Assembly: GCA_038049695.1 (NCBI GenBank)
Contig: CP142458.1
Span: forward strand, 41,075,501-41,139,500
Source of the DNA: Cinnamomum chago
Taxonomy: Eukaryota > Streptophyta > Magnoliopsida > Laurales > Lauraceae
Length of the DNA: 64,000 nucleotides
Direction of reading: 5' to 3'
The position numbers were made by a program, and so were the translations under genes. Below are positions 35,409 through 47,112 of this stretch, piece by piece. The notes beneath the pieces were generated by a model that worked only from the letters and a program-made list of their open reading frames with translations, did not search any database and was not told the origin of the DNA. Every line of letters begins with the position of its first letter. The stretch's first letter is position 1.

Positions 35409-35899
35409 CTAGTTTTATTATGTATTCAATGTTACGGTCAGATCAAATCATATGGAAGTGGAAGGAAATAGGGCCCTATCGATATATATTTTTAGCTTTT
35501 AATATTATACATTTATATTTATTTATTTTCATGTTTTTCTGAAATATAACTCTGAAATATTTCGCTGAAATTCTGAAATATTTTGATTTGGACGCCAGGC
35601 TAAAATGGGGTTCAAAACAAAATTGATGACTGTGGACTACATGCATGAGGTCCTCGTCATTAACCCTATGGCCAGCCTTGGTCTGATTTGATCTACTTCA
35701 GATCATACCAGATCTGATCTGATCTAGTTTTTTTATAAAGATAATATGGATGATCTGATCTTTCCTTAAGAGTTTTAGTGTCTTTTGTGGTTCTCTTGCT
35801 TTTTAATTTTATGTGTTCGTTTTTGGCTTTTGATCTTGTCTTTGTAAAGGAAGAGAAGGACCAAAGACTCTATATCTGTAGAGAGATCTTTGTTGGAAT
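35409..35899. other. Unassigned intergenic DNA
   Basis: AT-rich. It contains a short run of GATCTGATCT words near 35710-35725 and nothing recognisable as a gene. Confidence 0.4.
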
Positions 35900-37667
35900 T
35901 GTTAGATTGTATGGTCTCAATCCATCAGTTGATGTAATAAATTGATTAATTTCTTTATTTATCAATATAATCATGCTTTCCTTTCATGAGATGAGTGGTG
36001 ATTTATTACTTAATGCACATGACCAATACATATGATATAATGGTTCATGAGATGAACCGGGTCCCATTAGTATATTAGATGTGATATATGTATATGAATG
36101 AGATCCACATACGGGAGATATGTGTCACAAATCTTATACTTAAAATATCTTCACAACCAGTGATGAGATTGGACATCTCATCTGACAAGGTTGTAGCACT
36201 TTGATCACTATGAGATAGTGTGGTTTGTCTCGATCATTAGAATGTAAGATTCTGAATCATAGGTCTGGCACATTGGATGTATTGAAGGACCATGAGAAAC
36301 ACCTTATGAAATACTGTCTCGATTTAAGGATTGCTCTCATAATTCCCTAGCAATAGGCTCTCAATCCTGAGACATTGATGAACTCAAGTTTCTGTCTATT
36401 CATTTGCTTTGAGTCACCAATGAGTGAGGCCAACTGTAGGTCAACACCTCGGTGTCTTGGGTACGTGGTAGTAGGACTGTGGGAACATGCAATGATCAAG
36501 ATGGAATCCATCTACATTATCCCCTTGTGCCAATTAATGGATTTATCATTGGTAAGTGCGCACCCATTCCGATTAAGAGTTAATTGGACCGGTACCAAAT
36601 GATCACTATAATTAATTGGGGCTAAAGGATAATAAGATGTGGATCTAAGATTGGATGAGACAGATTTATTCCAATTGATCCATGTATAATGATAGAGGGG
36701 CCTACTTGTGGTAATTGGGAAGTTTAGGGTCTTCATTGTAATTTATTCCTAAGACTGGAGTGCAATTACATTTATATAGTGGAGTTATTTGCAATTAACT
36801 GTGGGCCCGGATCGCACATGAGATGTGGGGTCGCGTGTCCTAGTTGGAGCCAGCTTTCTAAGGAATCCCTAGTGGTCCTCACGCTAGCCCAAGATATTAG
36901 AAATATACTAATTATAGTAGAACTCTAAAAGGAAATAGAAAGTTACTATTTCTATTTGAAGTGAGACTTCTAATAGTGGTAATAGTAAGTTACTAATTAT
37001 TAATGGAAGTGAGACTTCTATTTTAATTAGAAAAGAGGAAGTTACTAATCATATTTGAAGTAAGGCTTCTAATTGTGATTTAATAAGCAACTAATTGTTT
37101 TGGAAGTGAGACTTCTATTTCAATTAGTATGAGGAGGTTGCTTGAGTGCTATAAATAAGAGGAGAAGTGCCTTGGACACCCCATGGTATTCCATCATTAG
37201 AATTCACGCCCAAGCCCTAGGTTTGTACAAGTATTGCACACCACTCTCTTCCTCTCCCTCTTCTAGTTTCTCTTTTACTTTCCTTTAGGGTTTTCTCTTG
37301 GAGATTCCACCATCTTCTTGAGAAAAGAGAATCTGATACGGGTTATAGCGTGGAAGATCAAAGGGTATTGGAGATTCTGATTTGATTAGTGAAGGTGTTC
37401 ATCATCAAAGAAAGAATTCAAATTCTCCATTAGAGCACAACTAAGCTCCAAAGGTATAATCTACATCCTTGTATGTTGTGGATTTTGTGGTTGCATGTTT
37501 ATGTGCTATTTTCTATCTTTTAGATAGGTAATATTGCTGTACATGATTTATGAGTTTGAGGGATTGCATCCTGGATTGAGTTTGTTGCCTTGTAGATGGT
37601 TGATCCTTGCATCAAGTGGGTCAAAAGTTTTTGAAACCTATCTGAATGACCCACTTATTTTCCAACA
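35900..37667 (+). mobile_element. Solo-LTR-like element L1 (about 1.77 kb)
   Basis: The unit runs TGTTAGATTGTATGG...TTTTCCAACA, good LTR ends, and its first 260 bp recur at 38866-39125. A TATAAATA box at 37150-37157, followed by a leader-like stretch ending in introns-free AT-rich sequence, fits U3-R-U5 organisation in plus orientation. Flanking sequence offers two readings of the target duplication (AATTG at 35897-35901 and 37667-37671 if the ends are moved inwards, or GGAAT with an extended right end), so the exact boundary is uncertain by a few bases. No coding region. Confidence 0.65.
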
Positions 37668-37672
37668 ATTGG

Positions 37673-38189
37673 AATAATTTTAGTAGCATTTACAAACTAT
37701 TCTGAGGTATGAATTTGCATTTTTTTTTCTTCTTTTGGATTCGTTGTGATCTTTCTCCATCTTAAAGAAATCACATTGATTTGATGATACGATATTAGAA
37801 ACTATAAATTATAAATGGTTTTATTTGGGAGAATTTTTTGCTCATTAGATGGCCGAGTTAAGTATTGAGGTAGCTGGTGGGGGACATTTGGCTGTGGAGT
37901 TTGTGATAATTTATTGAGTATTTGTGTATTTTATTTTATAATAGTAAATTGGGGTGGAGTTAAGTGGTGGGCCATGAGCTGATAGAAAGAACCCACAACG
38001 GATGAAAATTTGGGTGCAGTGGGGCCTCTAGATGCATGATTTTTTAAAGCTATGTGCATGTTGTATGGGTCTGCGTTTTGATTTGAATTTGATTTATGGT
38101 CTGTTTTTCAGTCTTTTCTTAACTTCCTTATATATGTCTTGCCTAGTCCGCCCTTCCCAAACGAAATTCCTGAATCCGCGACTTAACTT
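37673..38189. other. Unassigned intergenic DNA
   Basis: AT-rich, no supportable gene. The last part may extend repeat H (38190-38560) leftwards at low similarity. Confidence 0.4.
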
Positions 38190-38560
38190 AAAGCGAAGAA
38201 GCTTATGGCGGGTACCCTATTGTCGAACATCTTCCTTCACATCAACCCATTCATTTCATCAAAACACATGTCGAGCATCTTCTTTTATCCCCACATCCGA
38301 TCGTTAACTCTGCTCTGCTCTTGCACACTATTCCCTGCTTATCAATATATGCACCACATCGCGAGAGGCTTTTGCAAGCTCACTCGAGCAGCACATTCAA
38401 GAACATCCGGCACCAGTATGCAGTTTTTCTTTGCTTTCAGGCATTTGCATTCTGCCTATCCGTCGACGCTTTAGTCTGCTCTTGTCCATCGTGGAACCGT
38501 TTGGAGGGAAGTAAGAGGACAAGTTATACCAATATTTAAAATATGGTCGCCCAGTCTAGA
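38190..38560. repeat. Dispersed repeat H, copy 2
   Basis: Matches 16730-17085 in order and orientation (CATTTCATCAAAACACATGT, ACTCTGCTC, TAGTCTGCTC and GGAGGGAAGTAA-like blocks). It is more decayed as coding sequence than copy 1. Unrecognised. Confidence 0.5.
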
Positions 38561-38865
38561 TGGATGTTCACACAATCAATTGTTTTGAGGATACTGATAC
38601 TGAAGCCGTTTTAAGATTTGAGTACTCTTGGAATGCCGTCAAGATTGTGGGAACGACAGCGCTAGCATCAAAAGGGGTGGGAGTGGGGGTGATTAGGTAG
38701 GAGAGAAATTTGGAGTCCTCCGCTAATAAAATACTCAGCTGGGAGGTTTTTTTTCCATTTTTATTTGAAGGGATTTTGACCGTGCCTTTGGATGGACATT
38801 TGTGCATGTGTAATCGAAGTTTAAATATTTCCCACATTCTTATTTGTTTTGAAAGAGAAAATTGT

Positions 38866-39125
38866 TAGATTGTATGTCCTCAATTTAGTGGATTATGAAC
38901 AATTTCATCTTTATTAATATTTTTATGCATATATTCGTGAGATGAATAGGATTTTGTTATTTGTTTCACATGATTTAATAATAAAAATGACATGGTTGTT
39001 CATGTGATGAATAGGAGCCCCTAAGTATATTAAATGTGATCTATGTGTGTGGATGAAATTCACATGTAGGAGATATAAATCACAATTCTTACATTTAAAA
39101 TATTTTCACAATCAGTGATGATACT
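38866..39125 (+). repeat. Fragment L2 of the L1 LTR family, CACTA insertion site
   Basis: It starts TGTTAGATTGTATG and follows the first 260 bp of L1 with moderate divergence. It is cut by the CACTA element at 39126. On the far side (63769-63776, GGGCATCT) a few more bases still fit L1 before element G begins. Confidence 0.7.
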
Positions 39126-39560
39126 CACTACAACAAAAATCATTTTTCGCGGCGAATATTTACCGACATTTTGAAAATTTATCACTAAATATTGGTTTTC
39201 GCGACAAAAAATTCATTTCGTCGCCTAAAACGGAAATACAAATGATTTAACGACGATAATTTTTAATCGACGCTAAATATTGTCGCGAAAAGTTTGGCGC
39301 AAAAAAATGGGACTGGCGCCATGAAGAGGTACAAATTTGGCGACGAAATTATTTATTTTGTGACGAGTTTATTTCATCGCTAAATCATCTACATTGTATT
39401 TTATTAAAGAGATTTTGCGACAAAAATATGCCGTCGCAAAATCCCTTTATAATATTCCGCAACTAAATTATTTCGTCGCGGAATGCATAAAATTTGGGAC
39501 GCGCGGACTTTCTTGGCGGTTTATTTTTTGAGAGGTATTGGCGACGAAATGAAATATACT
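39126..39560 (+). repeat. CACTA left terminus and subterminal region
   Basis: Perfect 26-bp terminal repeat (39126-39151) followed by about ten scattered TCGTCGC, GCGACGA and TCGCGA words up to about 39550. In En/Spm such subterminal motifs are binding sites for the element proteins. Here they are less regular than at the right end. Confidence 0.85.
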
Positions 39561-39862
39561 GAAAAGAAGGAACAGAGCACGCAGAACTCTTCCATTTCTT
39601 TCACAGCGGAACGAACACGCAGACATCACCTCCTCTCCCTCTCGATCTTGGCCCCCCCCCTCTCTGTCCATCTCGCAACCCCCTGCGCAGACCCATCTCA
39701 GAGGCAGCCCCCCTCTCCAGTCTCTCTGCTCTTCATCTTTCTCATGCCCACGGACTATCGCCCCTTCTTCCTCCAAGCGCAGACTGCACCACCACCAGCA
39801 GCGCAGAGCCCCATCATCTCTCCCTCTTCTCCCTCCACGCGCAGAACTCATCCCATTCACAG
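39483..39862 (+). other. Possible leader exon of a CACTA transcript
   Basis: A frame open from 39483 runs into a consensus donor (CAG/GTAAGAG at 39862/39863). The sequence is strongly pyrimidine-rich with C-runs and low-complexity Ser/Pro coding, more like a transcribed 5' leader than a domain. Its position just inside the left subterminal region fits the first exon of the transposase transcript, as in En/Spm. No homology is recognised. Confidence 0.4.
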
Positions 39863-42412
39863 GTAAGAGCCTCTCTCCCTCCTCTCTGCATCACCATCGC
39901 ATCCCTCAACACTTCCCCTGCACGTGCACCCTCTCCTCTCATAGAGATCTCCAGATCTCCAAGAAGGAGATATATATCTTTTTTAATTTTTTATTCTGGT
40001 TTTTTCTTTTTGTTGTTTTTGTGGGGTTTTTTTTTGGATGAGAGATTGGTTTTGAGGGATGCTTCATGTTGTAAGATTGATCTCGGATCTGAATAGATTC
40101 AAAGGTCGTCGGTTCTTTCACAATGGTAGATGCTAATGATCTTTCATACATGAGACTGCATATTTTATTTGATTTTTACCTTATCATTTTACATTCACAA
40201 TCGTGCTATTTGTATATGTAGACGTTTGCAGATCATGGGCTTCCTCATTTTGGATTCATTCGGTGTTATGTGATTTTCTTGTAAACTCTGAGCTATGGTG
40301 AAGAATAGATCTTCACTGCTGAAAGAGGAAAATAAGAAGAAAATTTTATATTAGCTTTCTCTTACAAGAAAAGGGCCAATGAAGGTTTTTTTTTTTCTGA
40401 CTGCATCAATCTTCTGAGTTGCTCATGAAGAAGTAAACACCACCTTCAAGAACCCATGACTGAATCAATCTTTTGAGTTCCTTTGCTTTTTCTTTGAATG
40501 AAAAGAAGTCCCTTGAAAACCTTTGCCATGATGATTTTTTCTGACCCAAATCCAGTTAGATTTTATAACCGGGATCCTGGCCTGGATATGGATAGATGTT
40601 CAGTGCCCATTTACTTTTTCTAATTATCTAGAGTTTGAGCCCTGCTGAGGCAGCCACTTTGGTATCCTATTCCTACCAGAGGAAAAAAAGAATAAGCACA
40701 AATTGTTGGCAATTCCATCTTAATTATTTGTTGCCACCTGTAACCAACCCAAGATTCACAAACAATCACTTCAGTTTATCCAACAAAATTAATGTTTGTA
40801 TATAAAAAAGGAAACTCAGCAAAGTGTAAGATATTGGGTGCAAGTGGATATGCATAGTGATGTTCTAGACATAATTTAAAACCAAGAGAATTTACAACAT
40901 AAAGTTTTACCACTGTGATAAGTAGAAAGTTGATAATTCTGCAGGATATCTACATCAATCACAGGCCCTTGATATGGATCCCATGACATGGATCACATGA
41001 TGAGGGTGCAGAATCTGTCTATAGAATCAAAGAACTCATCGTATTGTATTGTTCTTTTTCTTTCCGTTTATTTTTTTTTCTTGTTTTCCCCGGTAGCTGC
41101 CAAATGGAAGCAGTTTCTACCCCATAGGAAGCTCAATGGTGGACCTAGAACAGGTTTTGAACCTATCCTCCCACCCTTAGACAAGGACTTTGTTTGATCA
41201 CTTTCCCAGTGTGACGGGCATAATCAAACCTACTTACTTTTTTGGATTTTTTTTTTCAATCAGCAACAACCTAGCACAAAATGCTATGTTCTTCAAAGTA
41301 TATCATGAACCTGGATGTGGCTTAAAAGACCAATTCCCAGGGCTTACCTGAATGTGAAGTGATCAAAGCGGAAGACTATTATACACACTAAAGCTTTCAA
41401 GATCCAGTAGTAGTCAGCGAGATGATGCCATCATTAGTATTCAAATTTTTGCTTTCATTTGAACAGAACAAATCGATGCTTAGACATGAAAAATCCAGTC
41501 TATTAGCCGTTAATATTCTTTTGCTGACTTTGAGATTGACGAAGTTTCTGAATGTTTCGTTTCTTGATGCCGCTTCTAAACAATGAGCTTGCCAAATATG
41601 GTGCACCCATCGAACAAGAATCATTCTTTCTGCTTTGTGGAATACTTTTCCTTTTTAAGTACCGAGCTGTCTGTGCTTGAACTGTTTTAACCACCAAAAG
41701 ACACAGAAGTGAAAATGAAGATGAGCTACTTGAAACAGTCTAGAAATAAAACAAGATTATGATTAGTAAGAACAGAGAAAATTATACCGACAACAATATC
41801 CATTTACTTGAAAACATTTCCAAAGTGTACACACAAGTACTGCCATAAAACAGAACGTCCTATGATGATTTAAGTAAATCCATCCTACTGTATTATTTCT
41901 TTCCAAATTTTGAATGGGAAAAACTTGCAGAGCATGTGTCCGACTCCATAGTTATAAAAGTTAGGTACCTTAAGTGTTTCCATATGAAAATTCAATGCAC
42001 GAGAAAAATTGCATGTGCATATTGTCGGTGCAAGTCTTCTTTTAAAAAAAAAAAGAAAAAGAGAAATTTATGTTGATGATTCGATAACACAAACATTACA
42101 ATAACACAAAGATAATTATTATTAGTATCCAGTGGGTACACGACATCAGCCATAATAAAATAAGCATACTGGATTGTGAAGCAACTAATGTCCTGGCCAT
42201 ATTTTGGATGGCTTCTACTTTACTCCTGAAGACCTTTGCCATGATGAATTTTTCCTTTCCAATTTATTGTGAAGTTGTATGGAAAATACATAATTTGGTG
42301 CATTCATTTTGTTCCCTGCTTCTTATCCTTCAAAAGGTCTGATCTGACACACTTCTTTGATTCCCATTGTTTGGTCCACACTCTCTAAAGTCCAACAATA
42401 TTGTCTGTGCAG
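39863..42412. other. CACTA internal sequence, mostly unassigned
   Basis: Long T-rich intron-like or captured non-coding DNA. Phrases such as GACCTTTGCCATGATGA occur near 42235 and, similarly, near 40520, suggesting a small internal repeat. Short frames at 40988-41197 (+) and 41397-41697 (-) have no domain I recognise. Confidence 0.4.
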
Positions 42413-42647
42413 TTTTTCTCAGGCAGCGGCTGCAGCTCAAGCTGGTGGTTTTGTGATCCAGATTTTTGTTTGTCGCGTCAGGGTAAGGTTCCTTAATTTA
42501 ATGACCATGCATTTCAAGTGTTCACTGAGAAATGCTGATTGATTGAAATTATGTTGTATAGGACTGGGCTCCCAATCATTCTGGTGATCCTGAGGTAGAA
42601 GCTGCTTGCAGAAGTAGAGAAGATCCTGGATTGGCCCTGCTTGCCTG
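42413..42647 (+). pseudogene. Captured fragment of a transaldolase gene (two exons)
   Basis: Two exon-like blocks with proper splice signals: 42413-42482 (acceptor TGCAG, donor GTAAGG) and 42562-42647 (acceptor TATAG, donor GTGAGT). They encode FSQAAAAAQAGGFVIQIFV and DWAPNHSGDPEVEAA plus EDPGLAL in the order found in plant class 2-type transaldolase of the pentose phosphate pathway, where this segment spans part of the barrel near the active site (conserved family text is SFSQAAAAAQAG, VGRxRDWARNHSGD, EDPGLALV). The intron between them is kept, so capture was from DNA and not from mRNA. Several residues depart from the family consensus and no other exons are seen. Non-functional as an enzyme. 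Confidence 0.85.
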
Positions 42648-45600
42648 GTGAGTTTGGTTCACCATTCATTCTCTCTATGATAATATGTTAGTTTTCTTTT
42701 GTCATAATTTCACTTTAATCTCATTTTGTATCTTAAGTTTATATGAACTGAATTTATTATTGCAAGGACATGCTAATGTTCACACTTATTTGGTCAAAAA
42801 CATTTCATGTTGGATTTCATGTAAATCTTTTTTTGGCCAAAAGCACTTATAAGTAAGATGTGGTGGTAAGGCTCTAAAGCTTAAGTGTGAGTGACTTAGT
42901 GTTATAAAGAAAACTCAACAAAGACACATACTCAAAGTCAAAACTCTTCCAATTGATAGAAGACTCCTCTCATGGGAACCCACCAAGATAAAACAGCCCT
43001 ATAAAATGAATAACACTCCCAAACCAAAGACTGTTTATTTGACACAACTCTAAACATTAATATAGGAAAAATGACTCTCCAATTAAAGACCCTACAACTA
43101 ACCAATCATCCAACCGGATATAAACAGAAATAGCTTAAATAGTCTTTCTTCCATTCTTTTACCTGTTTTCTATATTTTCTTCTTCAAACAATCATTTGCA
43201 GTCATTGTGAAAGCCGCACACACACACACACACGTATATATATATATATTCCAAATAACAAGATGATGAAAAGCTCTTTCCATGCTGTGAGCCTGTGACC
43301 ACTAGTTGGTGGCACCTGTTATGTATGAAAAAGATGACAATAACTACCATGCTTAAACATTAACACCAAACAAAAGTAGAAATAACTTGTGCCCTTGGGC
43401 ACCTAGGTTCCTTTGTTTTAAGTCCCTCTTTACAACAGAGAAATTTCCCTACCAATGAACTTCTCACAAAAGTCAGGAAGTTCCTTCTTTCTGATTCCCT
43501 TGATGAAGAATAAAGAACTCCTGCAGCAAAATCTAGAAGAAATATAAACAGTACACCAAAGAGAAAAACGAACTTCAATATAAGCTGATCTTCCAGCTAA
43601 AAAGAGCAAAACGAGTTTCAGAGCTCGGGTTTTACCCAGAAATGGATGGAGTTTTTTTAATCCGAGATGCACAAACAACCTTATAATCTAATGGTTCAAC
43701 TGACTGTTGTTTCACTTCCTTTTCAATCCTTCAAACAGCTTTCAAACCTTACTACAAAGCCATACTTGGATAAGATATGAACCTTTCAACAGGAAAGCCA
43801 CTGTGGCCCGGTTGGCAAACACGCACCAAATTGCTCAAGTTAGACCCCAAATTTTCAACAGACAAAACTTCTTGGATCATTTGATCTGGGTAATTTTTTT
43901 AAGCGGCCAAAATCACACATTAGAGATCAGAGAGCAAGTTATATATTATCCAGTGTGTGTTGGAATTTTTTTTCTTTTTTTTCCTTTTTTGGGTAGAACC
44001 CTCTCGTAGTCTCTTGATGTTATCCTTTGTTAGTTGAATTCAAGGAACAGCCTGCATTCAATTTCAACAGGAAGGAATAGAACTGTCAGGAGCATTACCC
44101 GCAAAAAACATTAGGAAAATTCCAATTTTGGGTATTTTATCCACCTTTGCATGGGTTGGATAGTCTGGTTGAGAGTATCATGCATGGAGAGTTGTTCACT
44201 GAACCAAAAAGGAAAAAGAAATGGTGGATCTGAACCCTTGCGTCATTATGTGAATGTCACTTGCATTACTGCATCTTCAAAACACTAAGTTCTGCATTGC
44301 AATATAAACTTCAGCTTCCGATGGATAGAATTGACAAGCAGACTGTTTCTTAATGTTTAAAATAAAAAATTACAAAAAATAAAAATTCAATTAAACAGCT
44401 ACATTTCATCAAGATTAAAAATCTACATTACTAAAACATGGAAGATATATGATTCCAATATCTTCCCCTGAAAAACTTTAATGGGCTACTGACTGCACTG
44501 TTCCACCCACGTCAACTATCGCACTTTGTTGCCACCTAAACAAAAATAACATGCTGCATCAGATACAGAATTATAGGTTCCCCTAGATTAACAGAGCTCC
44601 AATTCAACGAGCTAATGAACAAAGAAAAGTTGATTTATCATCAAAGAAGCAACTTAAAGGTAAGGCTTCCTACACGTCTTTTCTATAGAAGATCACAGCA
44701 AGCATCATATGCAAGAGGAAACATTAAGGTGGTGTTAAAGTCTGAAATGTACAGACTGGATAGGGAATCCACCCACTCTGGATAGGAATAGATACTTCCC
44801 TGAAATGGATAAGTAAATTTCTACTTGACATAGACCACATTCGTTAAGCAGGATTACACTAATAGTGAATGGGGATGGAAAAAACAAAACCCACCACATG
44901 CCATGATCTTAATACAAATATCAGATTACAAAATCCCAGAACTGAAAGCAGTCAAGCTGACCACAAGCACACATCAACAAGCCTAGGATGAGAGAAATTC
45001 AAAGATGAAAAGAATAAACAGAAGTTGACATCGGATGTTCTAGAATTTCACCCTCAGAAAGATTATCTTCTGATTATTCTAACCCCGACTGATATATTGC
45101 CCCTTGATTCCATATCATTTGGGTGGAAATGTCTAATACCTGCCATTTTCTCAGACATCCAAAAAGCACTCTAATCTTTAATTCACCACTATTTTTGTTT
45201 TTAGGAGAATAGAAAATAATAACAAAATCATTCATAATGAAGCAATTCTAAACTGACTATTTGGTGATCCATCCTGTTGCCTGCTTGTGAGACTGACATA
45301 TCTTTCATGCCAACAGGCAAGAGGCATTCAAGGTGACCCAAATTACCATTACAAATGTAGGTTCACTTATGGCCAAAAGCCAGTAAGATTCTTTAATTAT
45401 TTGTTTTTGTGAATGGAAAATCATGGGGATTAAGGTTCCCCAGCATTGGCATTCTTGGCCCTTGGGAAAATCCCTAACAAAATGGTGACACACTCACTCT
45501 TTCAAATTATTGGGAGACCACTATTCTAATTTTTATTAACAGCACCATTATCCTAATAGTTTTAGCCCAGAGGGGCCAATGTATGATGGAAATGAAGAGA

Positions 45601-45700
45601 GTAACAGAAAATGAAAACACATTGATAAAGTGCCCCTGCAATAGACCTAAAAGCTATGATATCCAAATACTTCAAAACAGTTTTTTGTGTAAAATGTGCA
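42648..45700. other. CACTA internal sequence, unassigned
   Basis: No domain is recognised in either strand. A dinucleotide repeat lies at 43216-43250. On the minus strand near 44480-44537 a short frame preceded by TTTGTTTAG and ending in a stop could be a last exon, unrecognised. Several 60-100-codon frames on both strands lack support. Confidence 0.4.
43216..43250. repeat. CA/TA microsatellite
   Basis: About eight CA repeats followed by CG and about seven TA repeats. Confidence 0.9.
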
Positions 45701-45786
45701 TAACTTGAGTCCCATCCCTTGCTGGTTCGTGTTTGGCTACTGGTTCTCTTCTTGAAGGCTCTGCATACCACCCATCCTTCTTCCTG
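45690..45786 (-). pseudogene. Captured fragment of a NAC transcription-factor gene
   Basis: On the minus strand an acceptor (TTTTACAG) is followed by a frame EEGWVVCRAFKKRTSSQTRT and GWDSSY. EEGWVVCRAFKKR is the diagnostic last block (subdomain E) of the NAC DNA-binding domain. The RT.QT..GWDSSY continuation is seen in the NST/VND-like subgroup, where the third exon commonly begins at this point. After GWDSSY the frame loses resemblance to NAC proteins. Earlier NAC subdomains are not seen upstream on this strand, so this is a one-exon fragment lying antisense to the transposase. It cannot bind DNA as a NAC protein. Confidence 0.78.
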
Positions 45787-47112
45787 TAAAAGGCTCCAAA
45801 AGAAGAAAGAGAGAGAAAATCTCAGTTAGTGCAGTATAGTTTTCTCTCTCCTTTATATGTTTGTGGAAAGCATTTTTTGCAGAAATGTAAATATTTCCCA
45901 AGGAATCTGATTCCTTTTCTTTTCTGTTCAAGCACCAACATTCTTTGGGGGTTCTCATTTCTTGATTTCTGCAAAAACTAAATTTAGATTTTAGACCCAA
46001 AAAGGTAGAGAACCATCATTGGGTGGTGTAGATAGATTTTGTGGTGTTGATCATTTTGTGGTGTTGATCTCAAGTGGTGCCCACATTTGGATGTTACTTG
46101 TAGATTTTAAAAGTGAGGGCCAGTAGGCTTTGTCTAGGGGACGGGGGCTTTGTTTTTTCCTTTTTCATCTTTACGATTGATCTCATCCAAAAGAAAGACT
46201 TTGTATTGTTCTCATTCATGTGCAAATGTGCTGGGTCCCGCCATAAATGACTTGTGCCCCAAAGATTAGACCAGCACTTTGATATATTTGAATGGACAAT
46301 TAGAAAGGCAATCAAACTTAAAGCTGGGACTTGATGGGAGAATGTCATCCAATCACCCATTAGGGTCACCTAAATAATGTGATTTGTGAGGGCTAGGCTT
46401 CAGGGGTTAGAATGATTTGAAGGAGTTGATAGTTTGCACACCACTAGGTTTAAATATTGCTCTCTTTCCATCTTCTCACTCCACACCCCTTAAGGGTTAA
46501 ACCCACCTTTTGGTTCACATGGCTCCAAGTGCACACCACAAACACGGCCACACTATCCCTATGTGTGGACAGTTCTTACATGGATAAAGTATTGTATTCA
46601 ATTGTCCAAAATTTCAATGTTGATATGAATAAAAAAAATTTGAAGTTTCCACTTGAAAAGCAAACAGAAAAGACAAACACATGAAACTACTCTAAGAAAT
46701 CCATTTAAAATTTCTTGTTCAAGTAAAAAATGGAAGGAAAGAAAAGCAAACTTTTTTGACTTGTCCTCACAACAATACTAAAAGGAAAGCAAAGTGAACT
46801 TAATTACATGTCCTCACAACGGTTTCATATCTGAACCATTCAGATAATGGTTTCCAGATTAGAAGTAAAGACATCATTAGTTAAGATGGAGAAAAATATA
46901 ACAGACTTTTATTGTATTTTGTGATCTTAAGGGCATTGTATTATTAGCATAGATGTTCCTGCAAACAGTTATTCATGCTGTGCATACTCCATATAAATGC
47001 TTTTATGTTCCACTTATTCTGAGGACTGGTTATTTTTATTTCTTTAACACCAATAATGTGTGATTTTTAAGATTAGAATAGAATAAAACTACATTTAACT
47101 GTGATGTTGTAG
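45787..47112. other. CACTA internal sequence, unassigned
   Basis: No domain is recognised. It probably includes captured non-coding DNA from the NAC locus and the intron upstream of the transposase coding exons, which begin after the acceptor GTTGTAG at 47112. Confidence 0.4.

Noticed and set aside
44480-44537. Last exon of another captured gene on the minus strand
   Set aside because: An acceptor-like site and a short frame with stop are visible, but 17 residues are too few and match no family I recognise.
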